Of a stretch of DNA of 16,569 nucleotides, positions 6,723-13,159 are shown one piece after another. Both the position numbers and the translations under genes were made by a program. Below the pieces are notes generated by a model, which made no database searches, had not been told where the DNA came from, and saw only the letters and a list, made by a program, of their open reading frames with translations. This stretch comes from CAYJLB01 sp964370845 (GTDB taxonomy: Bacteria > Bacillota > Clostridia > Oscillospirales > Ruminococcaceae): positions 1 through 16,569 of the forward strand of contig CAYJLB010000051.1 in the NCBI GenBank assembly GCA_964370845.1, given 5' to 3'. Numbering within the stretch: position 1 is the stretch's first letter; every line of letters begins with the position of its first letter.

Positions 6723-8843
6723 TTAACCGTTATTTTTTGCTTCAAGTTCAGCAAGTGCATCTTTTCTTGAAAGATTAATTCTTCCTCTATCGTCAATTTC
6801 AACTACTTTTACAATAATTTCATCATCAACTGATACAACATCTTCTACTTTTGCAACTCTATTTTTATCAAGTTTTGAAATATGAACAAGACCATCTTTA
6901 CCTGGAGCAATTTCAACAAATGCGCCAAATTCCATAATTCTCACAACTTTACCTTTGTAAATTGCGCCAACTTCTGGGTCAAAAGCAATAGTTTTTACAA
7001 TTTCAAGAGCCTTTTGAGCTTTATCTCCGTCAACACCTGAGATAAATACGCTTCCATCATCAGAAATGTCAATCTTAACTTCACAATCAGCTGAGATTTT
7101 TTGAATAACCTTACCACCTTGACCGATAACTTCTCTAATTTTATCAGGAGCAATCTTAGTTTGTAGCATTTTTGGAGCATATTTTGAAACAGTTTCTCTT
7201 GGAGTTTCAATAGCTTTAGCCATAATTTCATCAAGAATAAACAATCTTGCATCACGAGTAGTTTTGAATGCAGTTTCAATCATTTCCATTGTTAAACCGT
7301 CAATTTTTATGTCAACTTGGATAGCTGTAATACCGTCTTTAGTACCGCCAACTTTAAAGTCCATATCTCCGTAAAAATCTTCAAGTCCTTGAATATCAAT
7401 CATAGTTTCCCACTTGTCACCCTCTGTGATAAGTCCGCAAGAAATACCAGCAACAGGAGCTTTAATTGGAACACCAGCGTCCATTAGAGCAAGAGTTGAA
7501 CCACAAATTGAACCTTGTGAAGTTGAACCATTTGATGATAAAACCTCGGAAACAAGTCTGTATGCGTATGGGAATTCTTCCACTGAAGGGATTACTGGTT
7601 CAAGAGCTTTTTCAGCTAAAGCACCGTGACCGATTTCACGACGGCCAGGGCCTCTTGAAGGTCTAGCTTCACCAACTGAGTAAGATGGGAAATTATAGTG
7701 GTGCATATATCTCTTTTTGTCTTCTTCGTCAAGTCCGTCAATTCTTTGTGAATCGCTTACAGGACCTAAAGTAGCAATTGTAAGAACTTGAGTTTGTCCA
7801 CGAGTAAACATACCTGAACCGTGAACTCTTGGTAGCAAGCCAACTTCAGCAGCAAGTGGTCTGATTTCGTCCATTCCACGTCCGTCAACACGTTTACCTT
7901 CATCTAAAAGCCAACGTCTTACGATTTTCTTTTGTAATTTATAGATACACTCGTCCACAACAACAGCAGTATATTCTTCATCAAATTGTTCATGAACTTT
8001 ATCTTTAATTGGTTGTAATCTTTCTTCTCTAACGTTTTTGTCATCAGTATCAAGAGCTAGTTTAACATCTTCGCCTACTAAAGCTTCAACTGCGTCAAAT
8101 AAGTCGTGGTCAAGTTCCATTGATTGGAATTCAAACTTTTTCTTACCAATTTGAGCTTGAATATCAGCAATAAAAGCAACCATTTTCTTGATTTCTTCGT
8201 GACCAAGTTTAATAGCTTCAAGCATTTTTTCGTCAGGAACTTGGTTCGCTCCAGCTTCAATCATAACGATTTTTTCAGCAGTTCCTGCAATAGTAAGTGT
8301 AAGCTCATTTTTTTCTCTTTGTTCAAGAGTTGGGTTTAATACTAGTTCACCGTCAACATAACCAACATTTACGCCAGCAACAGTGTAATCAAATGGTACG
8401 TCAGAAATAGCAACAGCAATACAAGAAGCGATAAATCCAGCAATTTCAGGTGAATTGTCAGGGTCAACAGCCATAACAGTCATTACAATTGTAACGTCAT
8501 TTCTCATATCTTTTGGGAAAAGTGGACGAAGTGGTCTATCCACCATACGAGATGCTAAAACAGCCTTTTCAGATGGTTTACCTTCTCTTTTCATAAATGA
8601 CCCAGGAATTTTACCTACTGAGTAAAGTCTTTCTTCATAATCAACTGAAAGAGGGAAAAAGTCAATCCCATCTCTTGGTTTTGCACTAGCTGTAACGTTA
8701 GCCATTACAACAGTTTCGCCATATCTAACCCAGCAAGAACCGTTTGAAAGTTCACAAGTTTTTCCTGTTTCTACTACAAAAGGTCTCCCAGCATAAGTTG
8801 TCTCAAATTTTCTGTAATTATCAAATGTTTTGATTTTTTCCAT
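6723..8843 (-). CDS. pnp: Polyribonucleotide nucleotidyltransferase (PNPase)
   Basis: The 706-residue 3'-5' phosphorolytic exoribonuclease degrades RNA to nucleoside diphosphates, and in Gram-positive bacteria it is the main mRNA decay exonuclease. The two RNase PH domains cover about residues 10-230 and 310-545, joined by the helical domain. The catalytic segment DFYGDMDFKVGG has Asp489 and Asp495, matching E. coli Asp486 and Asp492. The KH domain (561-618, VIGQGGKVIQKI) and the S1 RNA-binding domain (623-692) are both complete, and the length is typical. The ATG at 8843 follows GAAGGA at slightly long spacing. It lies after rpsO, the conserved rpsO-pnp order. A long hairpin in its leader suggests post-transcriptional control. 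Confidence 0.98.
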   Translation of the reverse strand: MEKIKTFDNYRKFETTYAGRPFVVETGKTCELSNGSCWVRYGETVVMANVTASAKPRDGIDFFPLSVDYEERLYSVGKIPGSFMKREGKPSEKAVLASRMVDRPLRPLFPKDMRNDVTIVMTVMAVDPDNSPEIAGFIASCIAVAISDVPFDYTVAGVNVGYVDGELVLNPTLEQREKNELTLTIAGTAEKIVMIEAGANQVPDEKMLEAIKLGHEEIKKMVAFIADIQAQIGKKKFEFQSMELDHDLFDAVEALVGEDVKLALDTDDKNVREERLQPIKDKVHEQFDEEYTAVVVDECIYKLQKKIVRRWLLDEGKRVDGRGMDEIRPLAAEVGLLPRVHGSGMFTRGQTQVLTIATLGPVSDSQRIDGLDEEDKKRYMHHYNFPSYSVGEARPSRGPGRREIGHGALAEKALEPVIPSVEEFPYAYRLVSEVLSSNGSTSQGSICGSTLALMDAGVPIKAPVAGISCGLITEGDKWETMIDIQGLEDFYGDMDFKVGGTKDGITAIQVDIKIDGLTMEMIETAFKTTRDARLFILDEIMAKAIETPRETVSKYAPKMLQTKIAPDKIREVIGQGGKVIQKISADCEVKIDISDDGSVFISGVDGDKAQKALEIVKTIAFDPEVGAIYKGKVVRIMEFGAFVEIAPGKDGLVHISKLDKNRVAKVEDVVSVDDEIIVKVVEIDDRGRINLSRKDALAELEAKNNG

Positions 8844-8899
8844 AATTTTTTCAATCCTTCCAAAATTTCCAAGTAATTCAAATTGTTTCTTCTAAATTT

Positions 8900-8973
8900 A
8901 GTAGTAATTTTAGCATTAAATCTTATATTCAATATTCTTAAACACAAGATTTAGTGCTAAAAATATTACTACT
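8900..8973 (-). promoter_or_regulatory. Long imperfect hairpin in the pnp leader
   Basis: The arms 8900-8924 and 8946-8973 pair over about 25 bp, with one 3-nt bulge and one mismatch or wobble. The 21-nt loop is 8925-8945. The stem is 57 nt upstream of pnp and has no T run on its pnp side, so it does not look like a terminator. A double-stranded stem of this length is a fitting RNase III substrate. E. coli pnp is known to be autoregulated through RNase III cleavage of a leader stem, so a similar role is inferred here. A short second hairpin (GCTTGA-AA-TCAAGC, 8978-8991) lies next to it. Confidence 0.65.
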
Positions 8974-9017
8974 TTTTGCTTGAAATCAAGCTTCACAAAA
9001 CCTCATAGCTATGCTAA

Positions 9018-9048
9018 AAGGCAGAAAGGGATAAACCCAAACTGCCTT
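9018..9048 (-). terminator. Terminator-like hairpin after rpsO
   Basis: The stem AAGGCAG/CTGCCTT (9048-9042 with 9024-9018) is followed inward by TTT/AAA and GGG/CCC pairs, closed by a 5-nt loop: 13 perfect bp. It starts 11 bp after the rpsO TAA. On the minus strand only about TTTT follows the stem, so termination may be partial and allow read-through into pnp. It could equally serve as a 3'-end stabiliser or processing site. Confidence 0.7.
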
Positions 9049-9058
9049 ATATACATAA

Positions 9059-9325
9059 TTACTTTCTGATACCAAGTTTTGCAATAATAGCACGATATCT
9101 TTCGATATCTTTCTTAGTTAGGTAGTTTAGAAGGTTTCTTCAATGACCAACCATTTTAAGAAGTCCACGTCTTGAGTGGTGATCTTTTTTGTGGATTTTC
9201 AAGTGTTCAGTTAGATCGTTAATTCTTTTTGTAAGAATAGCGATTTGAACCTCAGGAGAACCAGTATCACCTTCGTGAGTAGCATTAGCAGCAATAACTG
9301 CATCTTTTTCTTCTTTTAATAACAT
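9059..9325 (-). CDS. rpsO: Ribosomal protein S15 gene with an in-frame TGA at codon 62
   Basis: S15 binds the central domain of 16S rRNA in the 30S subunit. The frame has 88 codons plus TAA, the normal S15 length, and shows GDTGSPEVQIAILTKRI, HKKDHHSRRGLLKMVG and, after the TGA, RNLLNYLTKKDIERYRAII to the usual LGIRK end. Codon 62 (9140-9142) is TGA, where B. subtilis and E. coli S15 have arginine (VGKRR, VSQRR). Stopping there would give a 61-residue protein without the C-terminal helix region. The conserved 26 residues after it argue for a very recent mutation, a sequence error, or translation through UGA. The start is ATG at 9325, 5-6 nt after AGAGGTGA. Open frame upstream of 9325 is leader. 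Confidence 0.9.
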
Positions 9326-9466
9326 TATTTTCACCTCTTTATAATTTTTCACCAGCGACATAGCAGAAGGTAGGTTGACTTTCCGTTTTTTCGGCGTTAT
9401 CCAAAAGCCATGTACGTGGTATATTACACATATATGCATAGAAAATACTACACATACGTGCATAAC
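9326..9466 (-). promoter_or_regulatory. rpsO 5' leader, possible S15 autoregulatory region
   Basis: The stretch from the inferred transcription start (about 9466) to the rpsO ATG is about 140 nt, long for a bacterial leader. It contains small competing hairpins (GGC...GCC and CCG-AAAAAA-CGG share bases) and a 19-nt repeat near its 5' end. In several bacteria S15 represses its own mRNA by binding structured leaders. This sequence does not visibly match a leader class I can recall, so function is inferred only from position and length. Confidence 0.4.
9421..9463. repeat. 19-bp imperfect direct repeat
   Basis: Two copies, 9421-9439 (atattacacatatatgcat) and 9445-9463 (atactacacatacgtgcat), differ at 3 of 19 positions with a 24-bp period. 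They lie just downstream of the rpsO promoter, inside the transcribed leader. Two helical turns of spacing would suit a protein binding side by side on DNA, but chance duplication of AT-rich sequence is also possible. Confidence 0.65.
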
Positions 9467-9472
9467 ATTGAT

Positions 9473-9501
9473 ATTATAGCACACATTATGAAATTTGTAA
9501 A
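9473..9501 (-). promoter_or_regulatory. rpsO promoter
   Basis: On the minus strand TTTACA (9501-9496) and TATAAT (9478-9473) are separated by 17 bp, close to the housekeeping consensus. The element lies between the end of folD and rpsO, so rpsO-pnp can be transcribed on its own. No clear terminator separates it from the upstream lgt-folD gene, so read-through is also possible. Confidence 0.8.
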
Positions 9502-9525
9502 GGCTTTTTTACACTTTTTTCATAA

Positions 9526-11706
9526 TTACTTAATATTATTTTTTACTTTTGCGGAAGTAAGTGTATTTTGCATAAGCATTGCAATTGTCATAGGTCCTAC
9601 TCCCCCAGGAACAGGAGTGATATAACTTGCAACTTCTTTAACGTTTTCATAATCAACATCTCCGCAAAGTTTCCCATCATCAAGTCTATTCATTCCAACA
9701 TCAATAACTACTGCGCCATCTTTAACCATATCTTTAGTGATTAGGTTTGGAACTCCAACAGCTGCGATTAAAATATCAGCATTTTTACAAGTTTCTTTCA
9801 AATCTTTTGTCTTAGAGTGGCAAATTGTAACAGTACCATTTTGTTGCAATAAAAGCATACTCATTGGCTTACCAACAATATTACTTCTTCCAACAACAAC
9901 ACATTCTTTACCAGCAATTTCAACATCAGCACTCGCTAAAAGTTCCATAACTCCAGCTGGTGTACAAGGCAAGAAATTGTAATCTCCAATCATAATTTTT
10001 CCAACATTTGCAGGGTGGAAAGCATCAACATCTTTTTCAGGTAAAATTGTATTAATTACACTTCTTTCGTCAATTTGTTTCGGCAGTGGTAATTGAACTA
10101 AAATCCCATCAACATTATCGTCATTGTTTAATTTTTCAACAAGTTCCAATAATTCTTTTTCTGAAGTTTCTTGCGGAAGTGCGTATTCATAAGACTTAAT
10201 TCCACATTCTTCACAAGCTTTTTTCTTACCATTAACATAAACTCTTGAAGCAGCATTATCTCCAACAATTACAACCGCAAGCCCTACTGAAATATTTTTC
10301 TCAGTAAGTTTCGCAACTTCTTCCTTAATTCTTTCTTTTACTTTAAGTGAAATTTCTTTTCCGTTGATAATTTGGCTCATTTTTACATCTTCCCTTTCGA
10401 TTATGTCAAAGTTATTTTCTACTTGCGTTACTTCCTCATTTTTTGGAATAAATGGAATTACAATGTCATTGCTTCTATCTTCAACTTCCAAAATTTCTTC
10501 AGTTGCAACTTCTTCAATTTCTTCTTTCGGAACTTCACTAAAAACCTCATTTGTATTTAGTTCAGAAATAGGTTCTGCAAATTCATTTTTTTGTTCAACA
10601 AAAGCATTTTCGATAGCTTCTGATAAATCTTGTGGAATTTCACTTGAATTATCAGTTATTTTCTCAACATTTATTTCTTCATCAAAAGCTGTATCAATTG
10701 CAGTTGTTAAGTTTTTTGGGATTTGCTTTTTCTTTCTTTTTTTATTAGTACTATTGTATAAAGCGATTGAATTAATTGATTCTTCTGTTTCAAAAAAGAA
10801 GATATAACCACGCTTTTCAATTACAATTCTAACAATAATATAAGTTATAATTGCAAAAGTAGCAAGCCCAACTGCTAGAAGTTGCGACACTCTGAACGGA
10901 GTGCCCGCAAAGTATAAACTATCCTCTCTTAACCCTTCAATTACAGCACGTCCTGTACCATAAATTGCTAAGTAAATCAAGAATAATTCCCCGTCAAATT
11001 TTCTGTGTTTTTTATACATGAAAAGTATTAAAAATCCTACCAAACAAAGGATTGATTCATATAAAAAACAAGGGTGAACCATAATATCATTTGGTGAAAG
11101 TTCAGGGTGTAGGTTTGACATTTCAGCAACTATGCTTAAACTTGTCATGCCCCAAGGTAAATCTGTTACGCTTCCATATGCTTCTTGATTAACAAAATTT
11201 CCCCAACGACCAATTCCTTGACCGATAAAAAATCCCATTGCAACAACATCAAATACAGCAGAAAGACGTTGTTTTTGTATCTTTGAAACAATTGATGCAA
11301 CTAGCAATGCACCTATAAAACCGCCATAAATTGCAAGTCCACCATCACGAATATCTATTGCCTCACTCCATGAGAATTGCCCATCAATTATATATCTATC
11401 AAGGCTAAATATTACATAATAAGCTCTTGCACCGATTATTCCACCAATTGCACCAAAAAGTACTACAGAAAACATTTTATCAGGGTTTAAACCGAACTTT
11501 TTATATTGACTTTCAGCAAATAAAACTGCAAGTAACAACCCCATTGCAATTAAAAAACCATACCAATAAATCCCAAAATCTGTTCCCGGAATTTTAAACA
11601 TAACTTCATTTACTGGAATTCCGCCACCAAATAAATTGGGAAAAAAAACTGTGTCTTGACTTTCAAGAACTTTTGCTAGCATATTATCCGACATAAATAT
11701 GACCAT
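9526..11706 (-). CDS. lgt-folD: Lgt-FolD fused reading frame
   Basis: This single 726-codon frame encodes two unrelated enzymes. Residues ~40-298 are Lgt, which transfers diacylglycerol from phosphatidylglycerol to prolipoproteins in the membrane. It has several membrane segments and the signature GRWGNFVNQEAYG (166-178). The DGGLAIYGG loop has Tyr where E. coli Lgt has His103. Residues ~304-442 form an acidic linker. Residues 443-726 are a full-length FolD (methylene-THF dehydrogenase/cyclohydrolase), with YVNGK including the catalytic Lys, VVVGRSNIVGKPM, VIDVGMNR and PVPGGVGPMTIAML. FolD has a usable internal start at 10380, so separate FolD may also be made. ATG 11706 sits too close to AGGA; ATG 11694 may be the true start. 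Two genes with a lost stop codon are an alternative reading. Confidence 0.92.
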   Translation of the reverse strand: MVIFMSDNMLAKVLESQDTVFFPNLFGGGIPVNEVMFKIPGTDFGIYWYGFLIAMGLLLAVLFAESQYKKFGLNPDKMFSVVLFGAIGGIIGARAYYVIFSLDRYIIDGQFSWSEAIDIRDGGLAIYGGFIGALLVASIVSKIQKQRLSAVFDVVAMGFFIGQGIGRWGNFVNQEAYGSVTDLPWGMTSLSIVAEMSNLHPELSPNDIMVHPCFLYESILCLVGFLILFMYKKHRKFDGELFLIYLAIYGTGRAVIEGLREDSLYFAGTPFRVSQLLAVGLATFAIITYIIVRIVIEKRGYIFFFETEESINSIALYNSTNKKRKKKQIPKNLTTAIDTAFDEEINVEKITDNSSEIPQDLSEAIENAFVEQKNEFAEPISELNTNEVFSEVPKEEIEEVATEEILEVEDRSNDIVIPFIPKNEEVTQVENNFDIIEREDVKMSQIINGKEISLKVKERIKEEVAKLTEKNISVGLAVVIVGDNAASRVYVNGKKKACEECGIKSYEYALPQETSEKELLELVEKLNNDDNVDGILVQLPLPKQIDERSVINTILPEKDVDAFHPANVGKIMIGDYNFLPCTPAGVMELLASADVEIAGKECVVVGRSNIVGKPMSMLLLQQNGTVTICHSKTKDLKETCKNADILIAAVGVPNLITKDMVKDGAVVIDVGMNRLDDGKLCGDVDYENVKEVASYITPVPGGVGPMTIAMLMQNTLTSAKVKNNIK
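10378..10396 (-). promoter_or_regulatory. folD: Internal ribosome binding site and ATG for separate FolD
   Basis: On the minus strand AAGGGAAG lies about 8-10 nt before the ATG at 10380. Starting there gives MSQIINGKEISLKVKERI, a typical FolD N-terminus, and a 284-residue protein of normal FolD length. Within the long frame the same bases encode ERED. Free cytosolic FolD may therefore be made in addition to, or instead of, the membrane-bound fusion. Confidence 0.65.
10585..10722 (-). repeat. Two-copy peptide repeat in the Lgt-FolD linker
   Basis: Residues 329-346 (IPKNLTTAIDTAFDEEIN) and 357-374 (IPQDLSEAIENAFVEQKN) share the pattern IPxxLxxAIxxAF with a 28-residue period. A weaker IPKN begins at about residue 420. 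The pattern predicts short amphipathic helices within an otherwise acidic, low-complexity linker. This may be a docking motif; no known family is recognised. Confidence 0.75.
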
Positions 11707-11716
11707 TCCTTTCTTA

Positions 11717-11817
11717 GTTTTGTGTGGCTTTTTTACCCAATTTCTACAGTAAAAAAGTTTCGTCTGTCTTATTTGGCGAAAAGCACAAAACGGGGTTTGA
11801 AAATTTATTTTTCAAAC
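11717..11817 (-). ncRNA. Candidate structured leader RNA of lgt-folD (three-way junction)
   Basis: Read on the minus strand, a 9-bp hairpin (11817-11809 with 11803-11795) is followed by a compact set of helices. P1 is GTTTTGTG/CACAAAAC (11791-11784 with 11724-11717). P2 is TTTCG/CGAAA (11781-11777 with 11762-11758). P3 is CTTTTTTAC/GTAAAAAAG (11757-11749 with 11736-11728). P2 and P3 abut and P1 closes them, giving a three-way junction that ends just before the lgt ribosome binding site. The layout resembles a cis-regulatory RNA, but no known riboswitch class is recognised. An alternative is a 23-codon leader peptide (TTG 11815, stop 11746-11744) behind AAAGGAG. Confidence 0.45.
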
Positions 11818-11849
11818 TTTTGAACTCCTTTTATAATTTTATGTATAGC

Positions 11850-11865
11850 TGTGAAATTTCTCACA
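11850..11865. promoter_or_regulatory. CRP/FNR-type palindrome
   Basis: TGTGAAATTTCTCACA fits TGTGA-N6-TCACA exactly, the site used by CRP/FNR-family regulators including B. subtilis Fnr. It lies 144 bp upstream of lgt-folD and 18 bp after the stop codon of ymfH. A -10-like TATAAA stands a little downstream on the minus strand. The same bases can also form a short RNA hairpin, so the match may reflect a weak 3'-end structure. Confidence 0.4.
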
Positions 11866-11882
11866 CAGCCAAAATATACAAT

Positions 11883-13157
11883 TTAAGCACTTTCTACCAC
11901 TGACAAAGAAACTTTACTTGTGTCAAGTAGCATATCAATACTTTGCTCAACTTCTTCAAAAGTAGTGTTAGCAAGGACTTCAACAATTTCAAAAGCTTCC
12001 ACTCCGCCCATTGCTGAATTAATCATAATTGACGCACAATTTGACACATTGTTAAAACTTTTTACCATTTGTCCGTATTTAGTTTTCTTAATTATATCAA
12101 AACGCTCTTTATCAAGTCCTTCTTTTTTAACTCGTTTAATTTCTTCAATAATTCTATCTTTTACAGCCTTTGGATTTTTTGATTCTCCACCAAAAATACA
12201 AGTAAAATAACTGTCCCCAGTAAATGCTTCGGAAGAAAAACTTGAGTTAATTATTCCCTCATCAGTCATTTGTTTATACAAAGGCGAAGTGCTTCCAGCT
12301 ACTAAAGATAACAAGATTGAAGCTAGAATTTCCATTTTAACAAGCTCTTTTCCGCTGGCTGGTTTTACTTTAAAACCAAGTTGGAAAAGTGGCGTTCCCA
12401 CTGGTAAATTGGCAGTAATATATTCTTCAAAAACCTCATCACTTTCTTCAGGGAAAGTAGTTTCAAGCATAATATTTTCGCAAGGTTTTAGTAATTCATC
12501 AGCAATTTTCAAAATCTCGTCTACATCACAGTTTCCAGCAACAGAAAGGACCATATTATGAAGATTATAGAAAGTATTGTAACATCTATAAAGTAATTTA
12601 TCATCAATTTCCGCAATACTTTCCACAGTCCCAGCAATGTCAATTCTCACAGGGTGGTCTTTGTACAAAGCACGAAGCAAGTTAAAAAATACAATCCAAT
12701 CAGGGCTGTCTTGATACATTTTTATTTCCTGAGCAATAATTCCTTGTTCTTTTTCAACAGTTTCCTCAGTAAAATAAGGTTTTTGTACGAAGTCAAGCAA
12801 GATCTTTAAGGAGTCCAAATAATTCTCACTACAACTAAATTCATAACAAGTCTTATCAAAAGAAGTGTAAGCGTTACCATTTGCACCTGTTTTTGCATAC
12901 AAACTGAAAACATCACAATCTTCATTTTCAAATAATTTGTGCTCTAAAAAGTGTGCAATTCCTTCCGGAACGTGAACAAAATCATTTTCATCTTTTGTCT
13001 TAAAAATAGTGTTAATCGAGCCATATTTTGTTCCGAAAAGAGCCTCAGTAGTGGAAAAACCTTCCATTGGCCACACAAAAATATCAAGACCAGATGGGTG
13101 TTTAATCTTATAATATTGCTCGTTTACTCTTTTATTTGAAATTATATTTTTATCCAA
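11883..13157 (-). CDS. ymfH: YmfH-like M16 zinc peptidase (insulinase family)
   Basis: The 424-residue M16 metallopeptidase has the inverted zinc motif HFLEH (His69, Glu72, His73) and a downstream pair Glu137/Glu144 spaced like the catalytic and zinc-binding glutamates of pitrilysin. It should be the active partner of the next gene upstream. In B. subtilis the homologues ymfF and ymfH are genetically linked to the 5-aminopentanol modification of elongation factor P; the substrate here is unknown. The TTG start at 13157 lies 2 bp after the ymfF stop, with AAGGAGAG inside the end of ymfF, which suggests coupled translation. Stop codon TAA. Confidence 0.9.
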   Translation of the reverse strand: MDKNIISNKRVNEQYYKIKHPSGLDIFVWPMEGFSTTEALFGTKYGSINTIFKTKDENDFVHVPEGIAHFLEHKLFENEDCDVFSLYAKTGANGNAYTSFDKTCYEFSCSENYLDSLKILLDFVQKPYFTEETVEKEQGIIAQEIKMYQDSPDWIVFFNLLRALYKDHPVRIDIAGTVESIAEIDDKLLYRCYNTFYNLHNMVLSVAGNCDVDEILKIADELLKPCENIMLETTFPEESDEVFEEYITANLPVGTPLFQLGFKVKPASGKELVKMEILASILLSLVAGSTSPLYKQMTDEGIINSSFSSEAFTGDSYFTCIFGGESKNPKAVKDRIIEEIKRVKKEGLDKERFDIIKKTKYGQMVKSFNNVSNCASIMINSAMGGVEAFEIVEVLANTTFEEVEQSIDMLLDTSKVSLSVVESA

Positions 13158-13159
13158 AA

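Noticed and set aside
6995..7279. 94-codon minus-strand frame rich in Leu and Lys.
   Set aside because: It is an alternative frame inside pnp, whose domains cover this stretch fully.
9004..9013. Palindrome CATAGCTATG between rpsO and pnp.
   Set aside because: It is short, AT-rich and not at a promoter; it can occur by chance in this composition.
9140..9142. Genome-wide UGA=Trp code (Mycoplasma-like).
   Set aside because: All 23 Trp codons in the other genes are TGG and no other gene has an internal TGA; the rpsO position is arginine in relatives, not tryptophan.
9140..9484. 114-codon minus-strand frame starting at 9484 as a gene of its own.
   Set aside because: Its first part is the rpsO promoter and leader without a ribosome binding site; the true S15 start is at 9325 and its 3' part is rpsO up to the TGA.
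10364..10807. 147-codon plus-strand frame rich in Ser and Phe.
   Set aside because: It is the reverse complement of the acidic Lgt-FolD linker; the composition is the mirror of Glu/Asn codons and there is no ribosome binding site.
11795..11817. The 9-bp hairpin considered as the ymfH terminator.
   Set aside because: On the minus strand it is followed by CCCCG rather than a T run, so it was treated as part of the lgt leader instead.
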